Origin: Alphaproteobacteria bacterium
GTDB lineage: Bacteria; Pseudomonadota; Alphaproteobacteria; RF32; CAG-239
Length of the DNA stretch: 20,212 bases
NCBI GenBank assembly: GCA_900767645.1
Contig: CAAFZY010000011.1
Coordinates: forward strand, 1-20,212
Direction of reading: 5' to 3'
Made by a program: the position numbers and the translations under genes. Shown piece by piece: positions 1 to 5,938 of the stretch. The notes under the pieces were generated by a model that had not been told where the DNA came from, did not search any database, and saw nothing but the letters and a program-made list of their open reading frames with translations. Position 1 is the stretch's first letter; the number at the start of each line of letters is the position of its first letter.

Positions 1-150
1 CGAGTTACAAACTTCAACAACGTATGTCCTAATTATAAGATTACGGAAAGTATTAATCCATCCAGACAATGTGATTACATTAACTGCGGTGGTGAAACCA
101 CGCTCGTGTCCGGTTCCGGTACATATAAAGGTTGTAAATACGGCCTGTAA
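1..150 (+). CDS. C-terminal fragment of a Cys-containing protein
   Basis: Frame 1 is open from the window edge to the TAA at 148-150, giving 49 residues; the start lies outside the window. The fragment has four cysteines (C9, C24, C29, C46), is rich in Gly, Ser, Thr and Asn, and ends GCKYGL. This fits an exported, disulfide-bonded protein. It could be the tail of another pilin-like protein, since the gene at 2247 also ends in a Cys-rich tail, but the two do not align convincingly. Two hairpins with T-runs directly downstream support a true gene end here. I cannot name its function. Confidence 0.6.
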   Translation, partial: RVTNFNNVCPNYKITESINPSRQCDYINCGGETTLVSGSGTYKGCKYGL

Positions 151-173
151 AATCAACGACTGATTTTAGAACT

Positions 174-207
174 CACCCCGTGATTAAAAAAATCACGGGG
201 TGTTTTT
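174..207 (+). terminator. Rho-independent terminator of the first gene
   Basis: A perfect 12-bp stem (174-185 with 191-202, CACCCCGTGATT and its complement) closes an AAAAA loop and is followed by TTTTT. It starts 24 bases after the TAA at 148-150. Confidence 0.85.
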
Positions 208-218
208 ATATCAATAAC

Positions 219-265
219 AAAACTGCTGATATTAAAGAGCTTACTCTTTACATCGGCAGTTTTTT
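219..265 (+). terminator. Second hairpin with T-run, probable backup terminator
   Basis: An imperfect long stem pairs 219-239 with 244-263 (AAACTGC with GCAGTTT at the base, AAAGAG with CTCTTT near the loop). It is followed by a T-run at 259-265. It lies directly behind the terminator at 174-207 and 48 bases before the ATG at 313, so it isolates the next gene from upstream transcription. Because it lies so close to that gene it could also act in its 5' leader. Confidence 0.55.
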
Positions 266-312
266 GTGGCAATAATACAAAAAAAATAAAACAAACTACC
301 ATTTGAAAAGCG

Positions 313-2025
313 ATGACTAATATTAAACTCAAAATTAAAAATCTTATTTTTCTAATCAAAAACAAATTATTGGCTTTTACTGCATTTATTTGGAGTTTTA
401 CCAAAGTAACCGCCGCTTTTTACACCATAATCTGCATGGTTTTTATTTTTGAATCTTTGCGCGAATGGACAACTTATTACATACTTTCCAACGCATCATT
501 ATACGGCTTAATTTTATCTGCCTTATTGGCTTTAGCTCTAATGTGCCTGCCGCAAAATAAATGGCGCCATCTGTTTTTTGTTATTATCGGGTTGCCGTTA
601 TTTATTTTCAACTTGCTTGAAATTGAGCATTACCTTATGTTTGGCGAACGCGTAAGCTACGCTTCAACCGTTACTCTGATTAACACCGACCCGCGCATTG
701 CCGGTCAATTTGTCGGCGACAACTTAAATTTCAAAACATTATTCGGCATTATATTGTGTGCCGCGCCCTTATTGTGGCTGATGATAATCAATATTCCGTA
801 TCACTTTTATTTAACACTCAAAAAAGGAACCGAAAATATTAAATTATACGCCGTTTTTCCGGTAGCTGCAATTTTGACCATCATCGGGCTTATTGTGCAC
901 AATCACTATCAAGACCTTCCGCAATATGACTATAATATGATAGACGCATATTCCGATGTTAAAGATTTTGCCGAACGCAGTCAAAAAATGCAGGATTTTG
1001 ATTTGTCCGATATTAAAACCGATTTATCGGAAACTCCGCAAGTTCATGTTATTGTTATCGGCGAAAGCGCTTATCGTCCTGAAATGTCAATATACGGCGG
1101 CGCCATTAAAACCACTCCGTTTGCCGACAGCATTAAAGATAAGCTTTATGTTTTTGATAACGTTACCAGCCCGTCGGCGCAAACCGCCATGGTGCTTGAA
1201 AAGCTGCTGACTTTATCGGAAGAAAACCGCGACCGCAACAAAACATGGGAAGAACCGGGGCTGATTGATTTTTACAACGCCGCAGGTTTTGAAACCTACT
1301 GGATTTCAGCTCACTCCATGTACGGACTGTTTGATAACTATTCGCACCTTTTGCAACGTATTAAACATCGCGTCTTTATCAATCAATTAAAAAAATGGAA
1401 TAACGGCTTTTCAGAATATAAGCTTGATGAAGAATTACTGCCCGAACTTGACAAAGCTCTTGCCGATAAAGCTCCCCGCAAAGTAATTTTCTTACACTTG
1501 ATGGGCTCGCACCGCCTGTATGAAGACCGCTACCCCAAAGATTATCAAAAAGATAATCCTGACTTTAAGTTAAACGATGACGATATCGACAGTCGCTACA
1601 TCACTTATGTAAAAAGCTTGCATTATACCGACTATATGCTTTCTGAAATTTTCAAGCGGGTAAATCAAGATAAAACGGCCTCGTCATTTATTTTATATTT
1701 ATCCGACCACGCCGAGAGTGTTTCCAAATATGGCGACAACTACCGCCACGCCGATTCGGCACAAGACCCGCGCAGCCTTGAAATTCCGTTTATTTTATGG
1801 CTTTCGGACACATATAAAAATGAAAACACCGAATTTACAGCAAACTTTGCCGATTACATTAATCGTCCGTATGAAACTAATTGGGCTATCAATTCTTTCT
1901 TGGAATTATCGCGGATTTCACACCCGAAAATAAATTATCAAAAGAGCATTTTCAGTCCTGATTTTATGCCTAAAAAACAACGCCGATTTGAAGAATGGCA
2001 AGCCATTAAAGCTCAGCAGCTGTAA
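313..2025 (+). CDS. Phosphoethanolamine transferase, EptA/sulfatase type
   Basis: This 570-residue inner-membrane enzyme resembles the EptA/CptA family, which moves phosphoethanolamine from phosphatidylethanolamine to lipid A, core sugars or other surface glycans. The N-terminal 200 residues hold about five hydrophobic segments (near 27-47, 60-78, 85-103, 141-160, 180-198). The rest is a periplasmic alkaline-phosphatase-fold domain. Expected zinc and catalytic residues are visible: E251 in VIVIGES, T291 in SPSAQTAM (the nucleophile that carries the phosphoethanolamine) and D465-H466 in LSDHAES, with a further His in NYRHAD. Family members usually read SDHGES, so Gly to Ala at 467 is a variation. 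Length is close to EptA (about 550). The ATG at 313 has only a weak AAAAG upstream. The gene stands alone between terminators and the pilin leader. The acceptor cannot be read from sequence, so I give no symbol. Confidence 0.85.
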   Translation: MTNIKLKIKNLIFLIKNKLLAFTAFIWSFTKVTAAFYTIICMVFIFESLREWTTYYILSNASLYGLILSALLALALMCLPQNKWRHLFFVIIGLPLFIFNLLEIEHYLMFGERVSYASTVTLINTDPRIAGQFVGDNLNFKTLFGIILCAAPLLWLMIINIPYHFYLTLKKGTENIKLYAVFPVAAILTIIGLIVHNHYQDLPQYDYNMIDAYSDVKDFAERSQKMQDFDLSDIKTDLSETPQVHVIVIGESAYRPEMSIYGGAIKTTPFADSIKDKLYVFDNVTSPSAQTAMVLEKLLTLSEENRDRNKTWEEPGLIDFYNAAGFETYWISAHSMYGLFDNYSHLLQRIKHRVFINQLKKWNNGFSEYKLDEELLPELDKALADKAPRKVIFLHLMGSHRLYEDRYPKDYQKDNPDFKLNDDDIDSRYITYVKSLHYTDYMLSEIFKRVNQDKTASSFILYLSDHAESVSKYGDNYRHADSAQDPRSLEIPFILWLSDTYKNENTEFTANFADYINRPYETNWAINSFLELSRISHPKINYQKSIFSPDFMPKKQRRFEEWQAIKAQQL

Positions 2026-2097
2026 TTTTTGCCATCGGCTTATATATCTATGGAGCGCTACCAAAGGCAAGTTGCTAAAATACAACTTATGCACAGC

Positions 2098-2154
2098 TCT
2101 AATAAATTCCCATCCTGAGGAGGGGTGGCGGCGGAACGCCGACGGGGTGGTTAT
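2098..2154. repeat. REP-like insert between 17-base direct repeats
   Basis: This 57-base G+C-rich segment contains ATCCTGAGGAGGGGTGG and ends CGGGGTGGTT. A 5-bp hairpin, CGGCG-GAA-CGCCG, lies at 2129-2141. It resembles short intergenic REP-type elements I recall from many gut bacterial genomes. It is flanked by exact 17-base copies of TACAACTTATGCACAGC at 2081-2097 and 2155-2171. The homologous locus at 19982 has only one copy and no insert, so this looks like an insertion that duplicated its target, or a duplication that captured it. Confidence 0.55.
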
Positions 2155-2207
2155 TACAACTTATGCACAGCACGGACTCGTAAATATTGCAAAAAAAAAC
2201 GCGAGCT

Positions 2208-2243
2208 AAAATCTTTTCAAATGCAATAATTTGAGGAGATTTT
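2208..2243 (+). promoter_or_regulatory. Shine-Dalgarno hairpin, fourU RNA-thermometer-like
   Basis: In the mRNA, 2208-2222 pairs with 2229-2243 to form a 15-bp stem around the loop GCAATA. The arms read AAAATC-TTTT-CAAAT and ATTTG-AGGA-GATTTT. The four U residues 2214-2217 face AGGA 2234-2237, the core of the Shine-Dalgarno sequence, with two G-U pairs. This is the arrangement that defines fourU thermometers such as that of Salmonella agsA. The ATG follows at 2247. Copy 2 at 20034 keeps the stem with a swapped closing pair. The structure is read by eye; temperature sensing is inferred. Confidence 0.6.
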
Positions 2244-2246
2244 CTG

Positions 2247-2999
2247 ATGTTTATCCAAAATATATTAGCTAAGCTTGCGGATGGTGAGGCAGATATGCCG
2301 CAACTTTTTTCTGCGGTGTACACTAAAAGGTACATAATGAAAAAAGTTGCAAGTAGGTGCCCGCTAGACGCGAGCACTGGAAGAAGTATGGTCGAGATGC
2401 TTGGCGTTCTGGCAATTATCGGCGTGTTAAGCGTCGGGGCTATCGCCGGTTATTCCAAGGCAATGGAAAAATATAAACTCAATAAACATGCGGAAGCCGT
2501 CAGTATGCTGATTAATAATGTGCTTCAGCTTAAAGGGCAGTTGCAATATGAACCTAACACACAAACCTGTTATGGCACCTTATTTAAGAAGATGAATTTA
2601 CTGCCGGACGGTATAAAATATTATTACAACTGCGATATCAGAGATATGTGGTTTAAAGGAAGTATGGTTATATATTATAACAATGACGATTTAGGCAATG
2701 GCAATCATAACAACTTTGGCGGTATCGGTTTTAGCATACCGGTATCATCTCAAGGCGAAAAAATTTGCCGCAATATTTTATTTGCCGCCAAAGAAAATGC
2801 CGCTGATTTATGGGTTATTGAACTACAAAAGCGCAGCACGGCGGATTCTGACTATACATACAGCGAAGAAGTTATTTATGGCAACAATTATTGCCAAAAG
2901 GGCAAAAAATGTCTTTATAATATGACCGTATCAGATACTGAAGTTATCTGCAACACCTGTGAAGGTATCGGCTGTACTTTATATGTGCTGTATCAATAA
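2247..2999 (+). CDS. Type IV pilin-like protein with prepilin signal
   Basis: This 250-residue pseudopilin/pilin-like protein is presumably cut by prepilin peptidase after G45 and assembled in a pilus or type II-like filament. The site reads STG then RSMVE; E50 is the Glu at +5 of the mature chain. It is followed by a 20-residue hydrophobic helix (MLGVLAIIGVLSVGAIAGY) and then an amphipathic stretch (KAMEKYKLNKHAEAV). The roughly 200-residue mature domain is Cys-rich, with paired cysteines clustered near the C-terminus (NYCQKGKKC, CNTCEGIGC). Two starts are possible. ATG 2247 has GAGGAG eight bases upstream inside a hairpin. ATG 2337 has AAAAGG six bases upstream and gives a short leader, MKKVASRCPLDASTG. 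The second gene at 20072 has the same two-start layout, and the sequence between the starts is not conserved as protein, so 2337 may be the real prepilin start. No pilus assembly genes are nearby. Confidence 0.8.
   Translation: MFIQNILAKLADGEADMPQLFSAVYTKRYIMKKVASRCPLDASTGRSMVEMLGVLAIIGVLSVGAIAGYSKAMEKYKLNKHAEAVSMLINNVLQLKGQLQYEPNTQTCYGTLFKKMNLLPDGIKYYYNCDIRDMWFKGSMVIYYNNDDLGNGNHNNFGGIGFSIPVSSQGEKICRNILFAAKENAADLWVIELQKRSTADSDYTYSEEVIYGNNYCQKGKKCLYNMTVSDTEVICNTCEGIGCTLYVLYQ
2317..2334 (+). promoter_or_regulatory. Inverted repeat around the second Shine-Dalgarno site
   Basis: TGTAC (2317-2321) and GTACA (2330-2334) flank the eight bases ACTAAAAG, so the AAAAGG ahead of ATG 2337 lies mostly in the loop. 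The same arms and spacer length occur at 20144-20161 ahead of GTG 20165. Conservation in both copies while the surrounding bases drift suggests a functional site (RNA hairpin or protein operator). Confidence 0.4.
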
Positions 3000-3014
3000 T
3001 CTGTTTTCAAATCA

Positions 3015-3050
3015 AAACCCCCTCTGTAAAAGTTTACAGAGGGGGTTTGT
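3015..3050. terminator. Bidirectional terminator between pilin gene and ppdK
   Basis: AAACCCCCTCTGTA and its complement form a perfect stem (3015-3030 with 3033-3048, with an AAGT tetraloop at the apex). It is flanked by A-rich sequence on the left and TTT on the right. It lies 15 bases after the pilin stop and 15 bases after the ppdK stop on the other strand, so it can serve both convergent genes. Confidence 0.8.
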
Positions 3051-3065
3051 TATAATCCGTTCAGA

Positions 3066-5720
3066 TTATTTTTTAGCCTTAGCTTTAACAGCGGCCTGAG
3101 CTGCTGCCAAACGAGCAACCGGTACACGGAACGGAGAGCATGATACGTAGTCTAATCCGCATTCTTGGAAGAATTCAATAGACTTCGGATCACCACCGTG
3201 TTCACCGCAAACACCGAGGTGCAGGTCCGGATTAACCTTACGACCTTCAACACAAGCGCGTTTAACCAATTTACCAACGCCTTCAACATCAATAGATGCA
3301 AACGGATCGGCAACATAAACGCCTTTAGCGCGGTATTCGTCCAAAATAGCGCCGGTATCGTCACGGCTCATACCCAAAGTGGTTTGAGTCAAGTCATTAG
3401 TACCAAAACCGAAGAAGGCAGCTGATTTAGCAATTTCTTCAGCCATCAAAGCAGCGCGCGGCAATTCAATCATCGTGCCTACAATGTAGTTAACTTTCTT
3501 GCCTTTTTCAGCAAATACTTTTTCAGCGGTGGTATCAATAATGTTTTTAACGATATCCAACTCTTTCTTAGAACCGGTAAGCGGAACTTCAATTTCAGGA
3601 ATAACTTTAATTCCTTCTTCTTGACATTCCAAAGCGGCTTCCAAAATAGCGCGAGCCTGCATTTCGCCGATTTCAGGATAAGTAATCGGCAAACGGCAAC
3701 CGCGGTGACCCAACATCGGGTTCAATTCGTGCAAAGCATTGGCTCTGGCTTTAACTTCAGCCAAAGTTTTGCCGAGTTTATCTGCCAATTCCTGCATTTC
3801 AGGATCAGTATGCGGCAAAAATTCATGCAACGGCGGGTCAAGCAAACGAATGGTAACCGGCAGACCGTCCATAATTTTGAACAAAGCCTTAAAGTCTTGC
3901 TTTTGGTAAGGCAACAAACGAGCCAAAGCAGCACGACGACCGGCTTCATCATCAGCCAAAATCATAGCGCGCATATCCGGAATACGGTCGGCATCAAAGA
4001 ACATATGTTCGGTACGAGCCAAACCGATACCTTCAGCACCAAAGTCCAAAGCCTGCTGAGCATCTTTCGGAGTTTCAGCGTTAGCGCGAACTTTCAAAGT
4101 ACGAATTTGGTCAACCCAAGTCATCAATTTACCAAAGTTACCGGTGCTGGTATCAGCTTTAACGGTCGGAATTTGGCCTTCAATAATCTGACCTTTAGCG
4201 CCGTCCAAAGATACCCAATCGCCTTCTTTAACAACAACGCCGCATTTGGTGCTCATTGTTTTGGATTTGTAATCAATGGCAATGTCGGTTGAACCTGAAA
4301 CGCACGGAGTGCCCATACCGCGGGCAACAACGGCTGCGTGAGAGGTCATACCGCCGCGGGCAGTGATAACGCCCTGTGAAGCGTGCATACCGCCGATATC
4401 TTCCGGTGAAGTTTCGTTACGAATCAAGATAACTTTTTCACCTTTGGCAGCCCAAGCTTCAGCGTCTTCAGCGTTAAATACGGCACGACCGACAGCGGCG
4501 CCCGGAGAAGCCGGCAAACCGGTAGCGATAACATGCTTTTTAGCTTTCGGATCAAGCATCGGGTGCAATAACTGGTCTAATTGGTCGGCACCAACGCGCA
4601 TGATAGCTTCTTCATGGGTAACCAAGCCTTCTTCAACCATTTCAACGGCCATACGAACGGCAGCGGCTGCGGTTCTTTTACCGTTGCGGCATTGCAACAT
4701 CCACAATTTACCGTGTTCAATGGTAAATTCCATATCTTGCATGTCTTTGTAGTGATGTTCCAAATTGTTTTTGGCATCAACCAATTCTTTATAAAGGTGC
4801 GGCCATTTTTCTTCCAAAGAAGTGCCGTCGCCAATGCTGCCCATCGGTTGCGGAGTACGAATACCGGCAACAACGTCTTCACCTTGGGCATTAACCAAAT
4901 ATTCGCCGTAATATCTGTTTTCACCGGTAGCAGGGTCACGTGAGAAGCAAACACCGGTAGCGCAGTCATCACCGGCGTTACCGAATACCATGGTTTGAAC
5001 GTTAACGGCAGTACCCCAGTCACCCGGAATATTGTTTAATTTACGGTAAGTGATGGCGCGAGCCGACATCCATGAACCGAATACGGCGCCGATACCTGCC
5101 CACAACTGTTCCCAAGGATCTTGCGGAACAACTTTACCGATTTTTTTACCGATTTCTTTGTATTCTTTAACCAATTCTTTCAAATCGTCAGCAGTCAAAT
5201 CAGTATCTGATTTGTAGCCTTTTGATTTTTTCATATTTTCCAAAGCTTCTTCATACAAGTCAAGGTCTGCGCCCAAAACAACGTCTGAGAACATTTGTAA
5301 GAAACGACGATATGAGTCGTAAGCAAATCTTTCGCTGCCTGAAGCTTTAGCCAAAGCTTTAACGGTTTCATCGTTTAAGCCGAGGTTTAATACGGTATCC
5401 ATCATACCCGGCATTGAAACGCGGGCACCTGAACGAACCGAGAACAACAACGGGTTGTTGGCATCAGCAAACTTTTTACCCATAATTTTTTCAACACCGG
5501 CAACAGCAGCTTTAACCTGCTCTTTCAAATCTGCCGGATAAGTGTTGTTATTGTCATAGTAGTAAGTACAAACTTCGGTAGTTACTGTAAATCCTGGAGG
5601 AACCGGCAAACCAACTTTGTTCATTTCAGCAAGGTTGGCACCTTTACCGCCAAGGAGATTGCGCATGGTGGCATCGCCTTCGGCGCTACCGTTTCCAAAT
5701 GTATAAACCCATTTACTCAT
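3066..5720 (-). CDS. ppdK: Pyruvate, phosphate dikinase
   Basis: This 884-residue cytosolic enzyme interconverts pyruvate + ATP + phosphate and PEP + AMP + diphosphate. In fermentative bacteria it often runs glycolytically or supplies PEP. All three domains are present at the usual length: an N-terminal ATP-grasp domain (VYTFGNG, GGKGANLAEM near 24-33), the central phosphohistidine domain with GGMTSHAAVVARGMGTPCVSG (catalytic H461), and the C-terminal PEP/pyruvate TIM barrel with GTNDLTQTTLGMSRDD and GVCGEHGGDP (catalytic C838). The ATG at 5718-5720 is preceded by AAAAGGAG with an 11-base gap. It is a single-gene unit, divergent from the giant gene and convergent with the pilin gene. Its codon use looks more regular than that of its neighbours, which fits high expression. 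Confidence 0.97.
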   Translation of the reverse strand: MSKWVYTFGNGSAEGDATMRNLLGGKGANLAEMNKVGLPVPPGFTVTTEVCTYYYDNNNTYPADLKEQVKAAVAGVEKIMGKKFADANNPLLFSVRSGARVSMPGMMDTVLNLGLNDETVKALAKASGSERFAYDSYRRFLQMFSDVVLGADLDLYEEALENMKKSKGYKSDTDLTADDLKELVKEYKEIGKKIGKVVPQDPWEQLWAGIGAVFGSWMSARAITYRKLNNIPGDWGTAVNVQTMVFGNAGDDCATGVCFSRDPATGENRYYGEYLVNAQGEDVVAGIRTPQPMGSIGDGTSLEEKWPHLYKELVDAKNNLEHHYKDMQDMEFTIEHGKLWMLQCRNGKRTAAAAVRMAVEMVEEGLVTHEEAIMRVGADQLDQLLHPMLDPKAKKHVIATGLPASPGAAVGRAVFNAEDAEAWAAKGEKVILIRNETSPEDIGGMHASQGVITARGGMTSHAAVVARGMGTPCVSGSTDIAIDYKSKTMSTKCGVVVKEGDWVSLDGAKGQIIEGQIPTVKADTSTGNFGKLMTWVDQIRTLKVRANAETPKDAQQALDFGAEGIGLARTEHMFFDADRIPDMRAMILADDEAGRRAALARLLPYQKQDFKALFKIMDGLPVTIRLLDPPLHEFLPHTDPEMQELADKLGKTLAEVKARANALHELNPMLGHRGCRLPITYPEIGEMQARAILEAALECQEEGIKVIPEIEVPLTGSKKELDIVKNIIDTTAEKVFAEKGKKVNYIVGTMIELPRAALMAEEIAKSAAFFGFGTNDLTQTTLGMSRDDTGAILDEYRAKGVYVADPFASIDVEGVGKLVKRACVEGRKVNPDLHLGVCGEHGGDPKSIEFFQECGLDYVSCSPFRVPVARLAAAQAAVKAKAKK

Positions 5721-5938
5721 GGTTATTTAAGCTCCTTTTGCAGCTATTTGTTAAAACACAGCCACACATCGGTTTAATAAAGTGCAGCCAAATTAAAAAA
5801 CTTTCAATTCGGCTAAAATCTATACCACTAATTCCGATTCTTCAAGCAAAAAATTTATAATATTGTAATAATTTGTAAACCTTCTTCAGGCTAAAATTAC
5901 TTATTGATTATCTTAATATATTTATGAGCAGGTACAAA

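Larger units (their letters stand above)
2155..2384 (+). repeat. Pilin leader cassette, copy 1
   Basis: This stretch is homologous to 19982-20212. Bases 2155-2256 are nearly identical to 19982-20084. Differences are one A in a poly-A run (9 versus 10), two single substitutions (2206 and 2244), and a cluster in the hairpin loop and its closing base pair. Similarity continues at a lower level to the GGAAGA that encodes the prepilin cleavage site. The segment holds a TTATGCACA box, the poly-A run, the Shine-Dalgarno hairpin, the first ATG and a second start codon. Confidence 0.85.

Noticed and set aside
2098..2154. CRISPR or other repeat-spacer array in the pilin leader
   Set aside because: There are only two copies of the 17-mer around one spacer, no further units, and no cas genes in the window.
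1988..2209. A 73-codon open frame across the end of the phosphoethanolamine transferase gene and the pilin leader
   Set aside because: It runs through the REP-like insert and the leader repeat, has no ribosome site, and only starts inside the upstream gene.
3621..4292. A 223-codon plus-strand open frame and several others opposite ppdK
   Set aside because: They lie entirely antisense to a textbook ppdK, have no ribosome site, and show Phe/Gln/Ser-rich translations typical of the reverse strand of a conserved gene.
5721..5938. RNA gene or riboswitch in the gap between ppdK and the giant gene
   Set aside because: The sequence is A+T-rich without a strong hairpin or known aptamer core that I can see. 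A TATAAT at 5856-5861 lacks a good -35, so I did not call a promoter.
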